Below, one piece after another: positions 1 to 11,929 of a stretch of 64,000 nt of DNA. The notes below the pieces were generated by a model, which was given only the letters and a program-made list of their open reading frames with translations, was not told where the DNA came from and did not search any database. Made by a program: the position numbers and the translations under genes. The DNA comes from Quercus robur (taxonomy: Eukaryota > Streptophyta > Magnoliopsida > Fagales > Fagaceae). Location of the stretch: NCBI RefSeq assembly GCF_932294415.1, contig NC_065538.1, positions 23,647,957 through 23,711,956 on the forward strand. Reading direction: 5' to 3'. Within the stretch, counting starts at the first letter, position 1. Every line of letters begins with the position of its first letter.

Positions 1-1173
1 GCCAATAGTTCATACGTAATATTTAAGTTAGTATTAATTAATTGTGTTTTGGTGACACATACGTAATATTTAAGTTTGATGTTCAGAACTTTGAAGCTAG
101 CACAAGGGATGAGGTACATTGTTCAAGAGAAGGGAGTAAGGTTGCATGGAAGATAATTGAGGATATATTAGGAAATGGAATCCTAATGTTTAAATTTTTG
201 TTTAATTGATATTTCCCATTTAGTCGTTAGGAATTTTTGAAATAGTAATCCTAACTTGCAATCAAAGAAGAAGAAAAAGAAACAAAAAATTGTTTAAATC
301 TTCTCACAAATTCTATGAAAGTTACACTAGTAAAACATTCATAGACATCTTAAAAAATAAATCTGCTAAACATTTTGCTCTTTTAAGGTTCATTCTTATA
401 CTGTTCAATTCTATCTTAAATTCCATCTTGCAAAATTGTTACAATTAGAATCCAAATATGATTTTAATTAGAGTCTAATTTTGCACCACGTGCCTCATTT
501 AAGTTTTTAAATATTCGTTCCAAGTGAGTCATTCAATGCAAAAGACGAGGAGTCCAACATAAATGAACCATAAAAAAACACAATCATATATCTAATCATA
601 TAATTTTACACCAAGAGCAATTCTTTTTTTTCTTTTTTTTTTGCCAAGTGACTATTATAATACTAACACAAAAACCGAATGACTACCTCATTCACTTAAA
701 CATTCTTAACTACACAAATTCCAATTTGCCACCTCCTTGGCATTACTCTTTTTTATGTACATGACATGTCTTTTATGCGGATGGCAAAGGGCATGTTATT
801 TTAGCTTACTAGATGATAGAATAGAAGGAAGCAAAGATCATACCAATTACTTTTGACAAATTATATAATGTTTTATTCACTTACAATAACTTCAGCAGTA
901 CACTATTAGACATTTAGGTACGTATGTAATTATTATTTCTTGTTAGCTTGATCAACTTTCTTTTATCTAACTTATGCATTTATGAGTCTATAACTTTAAA
1001 GACTACTATTCCTCGACATCTAACTTATACATCTATGAGTAATCTATGACTTTAGAGACTATTATTCCTTGACAAAATGCAAGACTCAATAAATGATATA
1101 AGATATAAAACATTTTTCTTTTATTTTTTTAAGGGTAAATTTCACTAAACTACTTGTGGTTTGGACTAATGCC

Positions 1174-1204
<31 letters not shown>

Positions 1205-1322
1205 AGCTACAAACACAATGCTAATTATTTTTCTTTTTTCTCAATGAATCTTATCAACAAAACTAATATAAATATTAGTTGAAAGAAAATTATTCTAATT
1301 AGTTTCTAATTGTAGTTTAATC
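1..1322. other. AT-rich intergenic DNA
   Basis: No gene is recognisable here. An imperfect tandem duplication of about 60 bp lies at 963-1074; both halves carry 'atctaactta' and end in 'attccttgac'/'attcctcgac'. A CT dinucleotide run occupies 1176-1203, and just before it 'gggtaaatttcactaaacta' resembles the end of a common plant MITE, but no partner end was found. Confidence 0.6.
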
Positions 1323-1676
1323 TTGAGCCGAGTGTCCATTTTATTTTTATTTTTAATTTGGGTGCCAGCTCCGTATTTTAGTCACCCAGTCCTACTAGAT
1401 GACAAAACAAAAAATTTGATATTTTCATGTTATGAAGCAAAAAATCAACATGCACTACTCATAATGGGAGCATACAAATACTTCTTGAATCAAGAAATCG
1501 TTGAAGGCAAAAAATTGATTAAAGAAGCTGTTTTATGTGGTGATTTGATTGCTACATATATTCATGAAGTCATTTTACTTTCTGAATCAAATCCTAAAGG
1601 CATAGGTAAGCTTTTGGAAGTGTTGAATGATGAACATAGGAAGCTTAGACTTCTAAAATGTCGAAGAACACTTTGA
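1323..1676 (+). pseudogene. Fragment of F-box/SEL1-like protein (At1g67623/At2g35280 type)
   Basis: A 117-codon open frame. Its middle (about residues 33-100) has the pattern of the region that follows the F-box in plant F-box proteins of the At1g67623/At2g35280 group: a 'CYEAKNQHALLIMGAYKYF' stretch, then 'GKKLIKEAVLCGDLIATY' and a final alpha-helical 'GIGKLLEVLN'. In that family this part forms SEL1/TPR-like helices, while an N-terminal F-box recruits SKP1 for ubiquitin ligase assembly. Here the F-box is absent; the first 30 residues are hydrophobic and unrelated. The frame stops at the point where the family usually continues into a Cys-rich tail. I therefore read it as a truncated relic. 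The assignment rests on remembered family patterns and is moderate; an unrelated small protein cannot be excluded. Confidence 0.45.
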
Positions 1677-1902
1677 CTACGTGCTACTAGAACTTCCATG
1701 TATCAAAGTCCAAACTTTCAAGTTTTCCAAAAAAAGTGGAATGGGACATTGGAATCATGATGAACCTTAAACCTTATGGTTATGAAGAATTTGTGATTTC
1801 GTGCAAAAGATGCTCAATCGACCTTGAGATGTTTAAGTTGGTGAATAGGTTTTTTTAGGTTTGTTAAACAATAAATATATAATAATGTCCCTTTATATAT
1901 TT

Positions 1903-2215
1903 TAAATAATAAAATGCAATATTCTCTTCTTCTTTTTTATTGTTTTATCTAATGCTATCCTCCGTATGATAAACCAAAAAAAAAATGACCATTAGCGTCA
2001 ATTAAATAATAAAATGCAATATTCTCTTCTTCTTTTTTTATTCATTTTTTTTTTTATCTAATGCTATCCTCCATATAATAAACATATATATACATATATA
2101 AACCAACATAATCACTTATATAATAAAATTCAATATTCTCTTCTTCTTTTTTCCATTGTTTTATCTAATGGTATCCTCCGTATAATAAACCAAAAAAGAA
2201 AAAAGAATTGACCAA
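1903..2215. repeat. Three tandem copies of a ~100-bp AT-rich unit
   Basis: Three degenerate copies start near 1905, 2010 and 2120. Each contains 'aatattctcttcttctttttt' shortened or lengthened in its T-run, followed by 'ttatctaatgctatcctcc' (third copy 'ggtatcctcc') and a 'ataataaacc' tail. No coding potential. Confidence 0.75.
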
Positions 2216-2620
2216 TAGCATCACTACAATTGACCATTCCCATGCTTAAGCATTGGTCACATACTATTAGTAATAACTGGAGTGACAGTGATGAAATTTC
2301 ATGAAATTTGGTGATGCAAAGACAAACAATATTGGAAGCAAAATTTAGCACCTTAGGTGTTAATTGACGTTACTTTTTAGGAAAACTCCTTCGTTTAGGT
2401 CTTGAAATGCTTGTTTTTGCTGTTTTTAGTAATTTTTATCTTTGTTATAAATTATTATTTAAAAGTTAAAATAAAGTCCCGGTGGATTCTAGGAATCCTA
2501 ATGAATTTGAAGTCATTTTCTTGAAGTAGACATGTTCTACTTCTTGTGGCTTTCACATTGTATCAGTGTGGATGAGAAGTTTGTTAGGGTTTTTAGTTGA
2601 CTAATTCCATGACAATTTGA

Positions 2621-2690
2621 ATGGAATGGGATAGGTTGCAATGGAAGAATAAAAATCAAGTTTTCAGTTCAAAGTTCACGACCTTACCCT
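2621..2690 (+). pseudogene. 3'-terminal scrap of a CNL (NB-LRR) gene
   Basis: Translating this stretch gives a degenerate match to the very C-terminus of the CNL genes further right (W-x-R-L-x-W-K then QVFSSKF). The following 110 bp ('tgtgctcctctaaa', 'aaccatatgctt', 'gagagttgactt') matches the DNA downstream of those genes at 19.65-19.79 kb. It is therefore an old duplicate of the 3' end and flank of a resistance gene; upstream LRR coding sequence is gone. Confidence 0.65.
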
Positions 2691-3240
2691 AAATTATTTG
2701 TGCTCCTCTAAAGGCCTAAACCATATGCTTTCCTAACTAACGCCCCAGGTTTTTCTTAAAATTTTCGAGATAATGTCATTTCAAAATGGAGAGTTGACTT
2801 AAGTGGTTTGAATCAATATTATGAATATTGTTTCAATGCCTATTTCAGTTTGTCTATTAAAACGGAGTATATCGGTATACCGTTTCGGAGTTACCGCTAT
2901 TTTATTTTATTTTATTTATATATATATATATATTTATATTATTAGTCAAAACCTATATAATTTATTAAGAGACTTAAGATTATTGGTTCATATTTTAATT
3001 AATATATGGAAGTCAAACCCAAATAATAGTAATAATGATAATAATAATACTTTTTTTTTAGAATAAATAAATCAACACTAACATGTATTTGCTTTTTTTA
3101 TTTTTTTTCTGAGGTAAATAAACTTTGACATGTCCTAGGAAAATTAAAAAAAAAAAAAAAAAGTATTGAGCTTTGGACTTTCACGTGGGCCCTGGTAATT
3201 CTAACACTTCTTTGGACTTTGACGTGGGCTGTAGTACTAG

Positions 3241-3441
3241 AGAAATTATAAGATGTACATGGTGGACAAGTGATGTGGTCCATCATTCTACTAAAAAACT
3301 TTCACCTGTTTAAAATTGTTAGTTAGAAAAAAATTTTAAACAGAAATTAATTACTGACTCAGTAATTTTAAATAAGTGGAAGTTTTTTAGTGGAATAGTG
3401 GACAAGTGACGTGATCCATCAGAGGACTCTATAATTTCTCC
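3241..3441. mobile_element. Mutator-type MITE with 9-bp TSD
   Basis: A 201-bp foldback element. The left arm (agaaattata... through actaaaaaacttt) and the right arm are inverted repeats over most of their length, meeting near 3330. It is flanked by the perfect direct repeat TAGTACTAG at 3232-3240 and 3442-3450. A 9-bp target duplication and long terminal inverted repeats (TIRs) identify Mutator-like MITEs. The right duplication overlaps the target duplication of the next element. Confidence 0.85.
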
Positions 3442-3456
3442 TAGTACTAGAGGGCA

Positions 3457-3607
3457 AGAAATTATTAGCCACAACGGAGGACCACATGGATGTGCTGACA
3501 TGATCCTCCTAGCCAATGGTGATCTGCCATTTGGACAACTAGCTGTTGTCAGCTTTAACCACATAATAAATACAAACTTAACTCTAGTTTGGATTAATCT
3601 AACCAAC
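3457..3607 (+). repeat. Left TIR of the 4.3-kb MULE
   Basis: Pairs with the reverse complement of 7624-7775. Shared segments include 'gaaattattagccacaa', 'gtgatctgccatttggacaa' and 'acaaacttaactctagtttg'. Confidence 0.85.
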
Positions 3608-4214
3608 TTACCTCTTAAAACCAAAACCAAAGTAAGCCACCAGCCACTTTAACCCAAACCACCAAAGCAAACCAAACCCCACACGTTTGTATTTCATTAT
3701 AATAGAATAGTTTCATTCCCTCCTTTAATTGGGTTTTCCGCCAATAACAATTCCCTCTTTTGAATCTAAATTATTTTTTCAGAAAGCAATAGATTTTTCA
3801 ATCTTCTTGCAATACAAATCCTTCTCACTGTCATCTTTTATAGTTTTGATAGTCTTGAACTAAGTTTCACAAATATAATTTATCATTATCAAACAAGGAT
3901 GGAGCTAGAACTTTGAGTTAGGGGGGACGGCTTTACTGTTGGCTGTGTGCGGCAGTTTCAACTTTTGAATCTGCTACTACTTAGCTGCTGAGAATTTGTG
4001 TGTGTGTGTGTGTGTGTGGATAAGAACAGAATTGTTTTTGTTTAGAATTTTTTAAAGGGTAGGGTTATTTATTTTAAATAAAATTGGTTAATTGAGCTTA
4101 TTTATTTATTTATTTATTTTTAGTTTTACTATTAGTAATTTTTGTTGTTGAACTTTTTCTTTTTTTTTTGGCTTGTATATTTTGATTTTGATTTTAGATC
4201 TATAAATTTTTTTT

Positions 4215-4402
4215 ATAGTCACTAAAATGAGGAAAATACTAAAGTTACAAACTTTTTTATAAATTATTGATGTGATAAGTGGTTACTAGTAAGTAAAAAA
4301 ATTATGTGAGTGGTGGGCCCATGTGCAAACCAATAAGAATTTGCTTTCAAAACAGTTTGTAAAATGTTGTAACAAAGTTTGTGAGTATAGCATTACTCTT
4401 AA
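4215..4402. mobile_element. Small MITE-like foldback
   Basis: The left end 'actaaagttacaaactttt' and the right end 'aaagtttgtgagtatagcat' are imperfect inverted repeats around a 120-bp centre. No clear target duplication was found, so the boundaries are approximate. Confidence 0.4.
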
Positions 4403-4986
4403 AAAGAATCAATGATATTGTTTAAAGGAAACAAAATGTACTTTTATAGAACAAAATTGCTAAAATTAGTACACATATATTTGAGGTGGTTGTCCAAACA
4501 CCACCATTGCAGCTAACCATGACTGATCAAGGTATTTAACAAAAACTCATTTCACTCTTCAATGTATATTTTTCTTGCTCTATTTTCATTCTATCTAGTT
4601 TATTAATTGGTACCTTCTATGTATTTCATAAAAGTCCAATATGAGATAATACTAATAAAAAAAAATTATGTGTTGTTTTCTTCCTATCTAGTTTATAGAT
4701 GTAAAGAGGATAATTTTTTTTTTTTATAAGTTTATGATGTGTCTTTGTGTTGAAACTCATTCTCTCTCCCTTGTGTGTGTGTGTGTGTGTGTGTGTGGTG
4801 TTTCCTTTAACTATTTAATAAAATTAAAAAATGTGAATAGTAAAAAAATGAACTATTTCTTATGGCTTAATAGTTTATACACATATCATTCTCATCACTC
4901 TTGTTTTTTAATATGCTTTTGAATTGAGTTCCCGTAGAAACATATTTTGTGGTGTTTTATAATCACAATGGTGTTTTTTAATCATA

Positions 4987-5528
4987 GATATTAGAGTCAA
5001 TGATGAAGACCTTCAAGATATTGAAAATTTGCTTGGAATGGTGGTACACAATGAGAATGAAGCATATAAATTGTACAATGATTATGCCATACGAATTGGG
5101 TTTAGTGTTCGAAAAAAAAAAAACTTAGATATTCAAAAGATGGTAAAAGACAACAAGAGTACATGTGTTCAAAAGAAGGATTTCCCTGAGATAGTGACCA
5201 TTTGGATGATAAGAAGTTCAAAAAATTACAAACTAGGACTAGTTGTGAAGCTAGTATCAAGTTTACAGTAACAAATAGTGAGTGGAAGGTTACTCACTTC
5301 AATTCTAATAATAATCACGAGCTTGTAAAACCAGAAAAAAGACCGTTTCTAAGGTCAAATAAAAAAATAACTGATGCTCAAGCTCCTCCTTTGGATAAGA
5401 AAATCTTACAAGCTCAAGAGTTACATAGTTACAAGTTTTTCACAATACATGAGAGAAAATATCATCCTAAACTAATCCTGCCTCAGCGAAGTAATTTTCC
5501 CAATTTGCAGAAGCATTCACTAATCTAG
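4987..5528 (+). pseudogene. FAR1 DNA-binding-domain pseudogene (FRS family or MULE transposase N-terminus)
   Basis: After an AG-ended, acceptor-like site ('ttttaatcatag') the frame reads through a typical FAR1 domain start: G-M-V-x-x-N-E-N-E-A-Y-K-L-Y-N-D-Y-A-x-R-I-G-F-S-V-R-K. Around 5188-5192 the frame shifts by one base, and the domain resumes in another frame with T-S-C-E-A-S-I-K-F, S-E-W-K-V-T-H-F and N-N-N-H-E-L. These are the Cys/His positions of the WRKY-GCM1-like zinc cluster. FAR1/FHY3-type proteins are transposase-derived transcription factors acting in the nucleus in light signalling. The MULE transposase core, SWIM zinc finger and C-terminal half are missing. The fragment sits inside the TIRs at 3457-7775. 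The frameshift and truncation make it non-functional. Confidence 0.75.
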
Positions 5529-6434
5529 CATCTTCAGATTCACCATCTAAATATCTGATACCAACATTTCTACTCTACCAAACAGTGCAAAGCAACCTAG
5601 AAACCTGTAAAGATTTTGTTCCAGCCAAATGACCCCCTCTCTTAAACAAAGCAACAAACACTTCTCCTACGCACTCTTGAACTAGTGCACCAACACCACC
5701 ATCTATATATCCAATAATAGGTATACCTGAGAGAAACTCAAATTAAAATTTCAAATTAGAGCTCTAATTTTGCGCTATGTGTCCTAAATTATTTATTCTT
5801 AAAAATTTTTATTTCTTAATTTTAGAATCAAATATGGGACCACATCATAAATATTCATCCAAGTGAGTTATTAAGTACAAAAACCAAAGAGTCTAGAATA
5901 AAAAATAAAAAAAAGGTGCTTCACAATAATTAAAAAAAAATGGACAATTTACATTTTATACCTAATTATATCCTTACAAAATTTTTTAAAGAGTTAACAA
6001 AATATAAAAATGACTATCAATAATATTTAAATTATATATATATTAATATTATATTGGGCATCTTATTGCATATCTTTAAGTGTATCTATGCATATGCATG
6101 GGGTTACAAGCTAATTTTCATAACTAAGGCTAAGAATAGCGACATACATATGAGTTCACAACATGCAGGTTCGATTTTAGTGTTCGAAATTCACAACATA
6201 TGGGTTCTATTTCAGTGATACCCATCAACCTATTTCACATTGAATTCATGTTTTCAATCTTCAAAGAAAGACAACTATTTGAATAACAATTGTACCAACA
6301 AGTCCAATTTCATACTTCACATTAAAGTTTCTAGTGAGTTTGCTTCTTTAGCTCCTGGAAGTCTGAAAAAAAAAAAAAATCAAATCAAATCAAATCAAAG
6401 GCAACATTTAAATAATTTATAAAAAAAAGCTAAC
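5529..6434. other. AT-rich interior of the MULE, no gene found
   Basis: Contains A-runs, a short 'caaat' tandem run (about 6380-6399) and AT-rich DNA. The minus strand of 5590-5740 has a short open stretch that I could not assign to a family. Confidence 0.4.
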
Positions 6435-7206
6435 TGTGGGGCCAGAGAACTTGGCAACCCTAGCCCACTTTGTGCTGGGCCCAAGGCCCGCGCCAAGGAG
6501 AGAAAAATGTCCGAGGACATACCATGAAAATCCAAATGGCCTAGAGATGTTGCTGAGGACAATTCTATCCTCGGCATTCCAGAATCCAATAGGAAAGAAC
6601 GGCACGCCATCAAAGGCAGCCTCCCAGAGCATTTCCAGAAAAAAGAATGAGTACAGTAGGACGCACACGGGGGTATAGTGTAGGAGCAGTTCAAGGAAAA
6701 GTTGTCACCTCCGCATTTAATGCGCCCAACTAACGTCCTAGCCGCATTAATGATGAAAGGACTCCTGAATAGTGCGGCCTTGGTTGCCGCAACTCATAAA
6801 GGGTTTGAGAAGGTGGCTGATGGGACGAGCACTCGAGTAATGGCCTACACAATCAACAGATGGAGGGTCAAGATCGACTGGAAAGAAATATATAATGAGA
6901 GAGACCCTCCAAGAATAGGGGATCGCGGAAAAGGGGTAGGAAGAGAGAAAAAGGAGAAAACTGCAGCAGTCTGCATGGTCTTGAAAACGACGGTAACCTA
7001 GTACTGAAAGTGAAAGAAGAAGAATACCAAGCTCCTTGGACGAAACACCCGGGGACAACATTTCATGCTCGAACCCATTTCCTTATTGGTCTGTCCACAC
7101 CTAACCATGTTCAGTCATTGCGGTTCAAACTAACACCTAGTTCTTAAGCCCACTCTCTAAAATTCATTGTATTGGGCTAGTTGGGCTTAAGACCTTTCGT
7201 CCAACA
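6435..7206 (+). mobile_element. LTR-like retroelement fragment
   Basis: This block is clearly richer in GC than its surroundings. It begins TGTGGGGCC and ends GTCCAACA, the TG...CA form of plant LTR ends. It repeats 'gggccca'/'ggcccaa' type motifs common in plant LTRs. I found no matching second LTR and no 5-bp target duplication, so it may be a lone or truncated LTR. The downstream 'attggtgccatc' near 7329 faintly resembles a primer-binding region. Identification rests on composition and end bases only. Confidence 0.35.
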
Positions 7207-7623
7207 GAAGGAGCGCTCAAACCCACACCCTACGCTAACGAATAAAAAATCTTGACAATAAAAAAGAAAATTTTTGCATTTTACCTTTGTCTCATTGTGG
7301 CAATCATTTTTAAGATCGAAGTGGGCATTGGTGCCATCTCAAACTCTCAGATTTTCGACAAAGAACTTGAAACCCATCTCTCCCCTAAAATCCTCACTAC
7401 CAATTAGATAGCAAAACCTATCGATAGATTGGTCTCATCGAACGATACCTCACAACGGTGAAGGTTACGGTGTTTTTAACTCCGTTGTTTCGTAGACATA
7501 CTTCTTGGGTTTCAATCTATGAGAGAGAGGATTTTGTAAGTTTGTGTTTTGGGAGATAAACAGAGGAGGGAGAGAGAGAGGGAGTTAATTTTGAGATGAG
7601 CAAGTTTTGAAATTTGAAATTTA

Positions 7624-7775
7624 TTGGTTAAATTAATCCAAACTAGAGTTAAGTTTGTATTTATGATGTGGTTAATGCTAACATCAGCTAGTTGTCCAAA
7701 TGGCAGATCACCATTAGTTGGGAGGACCACATCAGCACATCCACATGGTCCTCCATTGTGGCTAATAATTTCTCT
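7624..7775 (-). repeat. Right TIR of the 4.3-kb MULE
   Basis: Reverse complement of the left TIR at 3457-3607; outer edge reads 'gctaataatttctct'. Confidence 0.85.
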
Positions 7776-8303
7776 TAGAGGACAGCAAAGCAAAATGGAA
7801 AGTTGAAGTTTGAAATCAATCTAATAAGACTTTAAACTTTAAAGGACATCAGACAAAAGACCAGTGGATACAAAACAGAGAGGAGGAGGAGAAGAAGAAG
7901 AAGGCTGAATTTATTCAAGCAAACAAAGACAAGTGACATGGTGGCAACCTGAGCTGGATGGGTTTCATTCAACTTGAGGTCAAGTCTTTTTTTTTTTTTT
8001 TTTTTTTTTAAAAAAAAACCAAATTTGGTACCGGTTGAAATTGACCAAAATTTGCCGAAATGGCTGGAATTTGACTCGAGGTGGAATGGATGGTATTACT
8101 GTACTGAATTGTATGCCAGTAGGAGATATTCTAGCCGTTCCAGCCAGAACGAAATGGAATCAATAACATTGGGTTGAATCATTGATTAGGCAACTATCGA
8201 TTGTGATCTTGACATTCTCAATTTCTCATGTGACACCAAATGCCAATCTTCTATGAGAAAGGTAGAGTGGCTGAATCACATAAATTGAAAGAGATGGTGG
8301 AGG
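7776..8303. other. Intergenic, no gene found
   Basis: Holds a T/A homopolymer stretch (about 7988-8018) followed by a GC-moderate segment with 'ccggttgaaattgaccaaa' and 'ccgaaatggctggaattt', which look like a degenerate dispersed repeat. No coding sequence was recognised. Confidence 0.4.
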
Positions 8304-8930
8304 TGTTGGGTGTTCATGTTTGAATGAAGTTCCACATTGACTAATGATGAGAAGGATGAGTGGTTAATATAATATAATTGAGCACATACAACAAGTGTGT
8401 TTTTATATGTTGTATTAACTACTGAAGGAGTCTCCCTAAGGTGTTTATCTCCCTAACAAGTGGTATCAGAGCCTATGGTGTTATGGGTCAAGGTTCATTT
8501 CTCAATTAGAGTGGGAACGAGTGTGTGCACTTGGAGCCCTTTTGTCTCAGTTGGAACAGGGACGACATATTGCACCAGGCAAACCCATAAAGACTTCACA
8601 AACGATGTTGGAAAAAGGTCCAACAAAGAAGTATTATTTCCAATGGTCTAGACAATGATGATGTGCGAGATTTCCATGGGGAATAAAAGACGAGCGGGAT
8701 TGATACATGGAGGCTGAAACATGATGCACTAGTGAAGGAAAAAGCCTATTAGGTAAAAGGGAGTGAGTAGGACTTGTTTAGGACCCGCGAAGAGATCTTG
8801 AAGCCCACAAAGAGGCAGAGAGTCATACGTGAGAAGGAGATTGTACGGTGTACACCTGTGAATTAAGTACCACATTGAATAATAATGAGAAGAATAAGTA
8901 ATTAATATAACATAATTGAGCACATACCCA
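8304..8930 (+). mobile_element. Short non-autonomous LTR element (TRIM-like)
   Basis: A 155-bp left LTR-like segment runs from TGTTGGG (8304) to CCTAACA (8458). Two bases later comes TGGTATCAGAGC (8461-8472), the standard plant primer-binding site for initiator tRNA-Met. About 380 bp downstream a partial copy of the LTR begins ('ccacattgaataataatgag' at 8870 against 'ccacattgactaatgatgag' at 8332) and stays alike to 'attgagcacatac'. No gag or pol coding sequence lies between. The right LTR is incomplete, so the element is truncated. Confidence 0.65.
8461..8472 (+). promoter_or_regulatory. Primer-binding site (initiator tRNA-Met)
   Basis: TGGTATCAGAGC is complementary to the 3' end of plant initiator tRNA-Met and lies two bases after the left LTR end. 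Confidence 0.75.
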
Positions 8931-9339
8931 TTTAGTAAAGGACATATGATTCAGTTCTTTGAAGATCAGTTTTGTTCACGCTGTTACTGCAATGAAGGCA
9001 GTGAGTAAACCCACATGGAGGAGGAAGGTCAATGCTTATAAGTTATAAGAGGTGGGGTTTTTTTGAGGAAGAAATTAATGTTGCATTCGAAAAGAGCTCC
9101 AATTGTGTTGTCGCATAGGAGGATAAGATTGTGTGGGAGATGGATCTTCTATTCAATAAGCTGGGTTTGAAGGCTTGGCGAGTGGAAGAGGTGGGCAAAG
9201 AGAGCTAAGAAAGCTCCAGAAAATGACAAGTTGTAGAAAAACTGAAAAAGAGAAAGGCAACTGAGAGAGAGTGAGAGAGAAATATCTAGTGATAGAGAAA
9301 TATTGAGAGATCAAATGGGAGAGAATGGGAAGGGAGCCA

Positions 9340-9627
9340 GACTGTTTTGAAATTGAGAATTGTACACTTTTACAATGGAGTTTAAGTCCCTAATAACTAG
9401 TTTGGACCAATTGATTGGGCATGTTCAAAGGAAATTTTGGATTAATTTTAAGTTAGTGTTTTGTTAACGGGTTATTTGGCACAAATTAAGGGATTTTGGA
9501 CTTCCTATTGTTGTTTTCAAAATTTTCCCATCCGTAATGTAATTGAGGATCTCAGTTGAAGATACATGGCTTTCGTTTTGGGAAATTAGTGTTCGTTGAT
9601 CATAATTTCAAATAGCTTTTAATTAAT
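9340..9627 (+). other. Old duplicate of CNL downstream DNA (block D)
   Basis: This stretch aligns by eye with 20.07-20.33 kb: 'tggagtttaagtccctaata', 'gttgttaacgg'-type and 'cttttaattaa' segments occur in the same order. Homology resumes right of the foldback element at 10798 and again near 11380-11450 ('ggccttaaatttc', 'gattaatgtcttttt'). It extends the CNL scrap at 2621-2690, so an ancient CNL 3' flank was split by several insertions. Confidence 0.6.
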
Positions 9628-9948
9628 GGGCAAAACTTAGATACAATACCTTAGGTTCCCTACTTAAAATTGACATCTATCCAATTTAACATCTCAAGCA
9701 AACATCGTTAAAACTTTTTTTTTTTTTTCCTTTCTTCCTTCTTTTTCCTATACTACAGACGACTTCTCTTCCAAACTTAAAACCTTTCTCCCTCATTTTC
9801 TCAGTAACCAAACAGGAAAGATCAAAAAATAAAAGCCAAATCTACTGGGTTTCAAACCAAAAAAGGGACCCATTTTAGCTATACCCAAAACTTCCACACT
9901 CTTAACATCAACAAAGCCATTGTCACAGCCTCTTTCATTATTTTGTCC

Positions 9949-10282
<334 letters not shown>

Positions 10283-10914
10283 GAGAGATATGAGATATTC
10301 TTCTTATTTTTTTTATTTTTTTTTTGGGTTTGGGGTTTCGAAGAGAAGGGTCATGGGTGGTTTGGAAGAGAAAGATTTTCCAAGAAAACCGGACTCAAAG
10401 AAAGAACCAAAGGCAGAAGTAAAAAGCAAAACAAAAAGAAATGTTGCTGGCGTTACTTATCTCCAACTCTATGGGCAACATTCTTGTCGAACGGTACCCT
10501 CTTTTTTAGCTCTTCCCCATTATTTTTCTTTTCTTCAAGTAGCTTCTTTGATTATTTTCCTTTTCTTCAAACTCATTTTATTTTTTGATCTTTCCTGTTT
10601 GGTTACTAAGAAAATGAGGGAGAAAGGTTTTGGATTTGGAAGAGAAGCCGTCTGTAGTATGTACTGGAAAAAGATGGAAGAAGGGAAAAAAAAAAAATAG
10701 TTTTAATGCCGTTTGCTTGAGATGTTAAATTGGACTGATGTCAAAATTTTAAATAGGGAACCTAAGGTACTGTATCTAAGTTTTTCTCTTAATTAATAAA
10801 AGGACTTTCCTATATTGGGAATTTTGTATAATTTGTTAGAGTACAATTGTGATGGGCAATCGCACTATTGCATGTGCAATAACTTCCCATTTGATTGATG
10901 GTATTGTTTCACAG

Positions 10915-11071
10915 GAGTAATTCTTAGGTACTTCCGAATTACGGTGAATGGTACTCCCTTATCTCACAATTATGATAGCATCCACTTATTAAATTCATAA
11001 TAGGGTCTATCATAAATGTGAGAGGTGAGACCACCATTTCACTATACTTCGAAACTACCTAAGTATTTTCT
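10915..11071. mobile_element. Mutator-type MITE, 157 bp, 9-bp TSD
   Basis: Inverted ends 'cttaggtacttccgaattac' and, on the other strand, 'cttaggtagtttcgaagtat'. Perfect flanks GTTTCACAG at 10906-10914 and 11072-11080. A relative of the same family lies at 44243-44400. Confidence 0.8.
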
Positions 11072-11080
11072 GTTTCACAG

Positions 11081-11929
11081 ACCTGTGATTTGTTTTTGTA
11101 GAGATTTATTAATTAAAACGGTATTTTGGAAGAAGGCGTGACTCATGGAATTGGTATATTCACTCCTAACAAGTATTTCTCTTCTCAAGGGTATGTTTTT
11201 GCCTATGAATGCTCTTGGACATTCATTTGGACAACATACTTTAAAAACACAATTTTCTCTCTCTAAGGGCTCATGAGTTAAGTCCCACGTTCTTCTATCA
11301 AAAAAAAAAAAAAAAAGTCCCTACGTTCATGATTCCCACCCTGATGGAACTGCTATCTACATTAAGGACGAGAATACTCGGCCTTAAATTTCCAAGATCT
11401 ATGGAGATTAATGTCTTTTTTATTGGTTAAAATGGATGTCCTCCAAATATAATTGATATATTATGGAATTTGTTTTAATTGTAATTTGAGAATGATTTGA
11501 AAATATATTGATTAATTTTTTTTTCTTTCAATTATTGAAGATGTTGGACATGAGCTGCCTTGAAGATCTTTTGAAGAATTGAAGACGGGACAGTTTCGCT
11601 AAAGCAAAAGACAATTTCACTGATCTCATAAAACGAAAAAGGTTGACAGAGCAAGAGCATCATATAGAAATCTTGTCTTTTCTCCGTTGAGCAAAAAAGA
11701 AAATTCCTTGGGATTTACCCAGTCATTTCAACACAAAAGGGAGGAGTGGATAGGTTGTCGTTTTTTATAAACAGGATAGGTTGTTGTTGATGATGTCAGT
11801 TTGGGTTTTTTTAATGTATTTTGTGCTTAATATATGCAATGGCTTTGGTTGTGGTGATTATTCTTGTAGTTGTGTTATTGTATTGTTTCTTTGGAGAAGT
11901 TCATGGCTGTTTTTAGTGACAGGGCCCAA
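11081..11929. other. Intergenic with block-D flank remnants
   Basis: 11380-11540 continues the duplicate of the CNL downstream region. An A-run sits at about 11300. No gene was recognised. Confidence 0.45.

Larger units (their letters stand above)
3457..7775. mobile_element. Decayed Mutator-like element (MULE), ~4.3 kb
   Basis: Two inverted repeats of about 150 bp, at 3457-3607 and 7624-7775, are roughly 90 percent alike by eye and bound this segment. The outside flanks carry TAGAGGGCA (3448-3456) and TAGAGGACA (7776-7784), a 9-bp target duplication with one mismatch. Long TIRs and 9-bp duplications are diagnostic of Mutator-like elements. Inside lie a FAR1-domain pseudogene, a MITE-like foldback (about 4215-4402) and a GC-richer LTR-like block (6435-7206). 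No catalytic transposase domain is recognisable, so the element is a deletion derivative. The FAR1 domain also occurs at the N-terminus of some MULE transposases, so it could be the element's own relic or a captured host gene. Confidence 0.75.

Noticed and set aside
1903..2215. CRISPR-like spaced repeats
   Set aside because: Only three degenerate AT-rich units with no constant repeat/spacer sizes, in a plant nuclear context.
3319..3630. 103-codon minus-strand frame, with a similar frame at 7624-7806
   Set aside because: The two frames are translations of the inverted TIRs of the MULE, not genes.
6436..7061. Several short frames on both strands in the GC-richer block
   Set aside because: No family resemblance; better explained as an LTR-like non-coding block.
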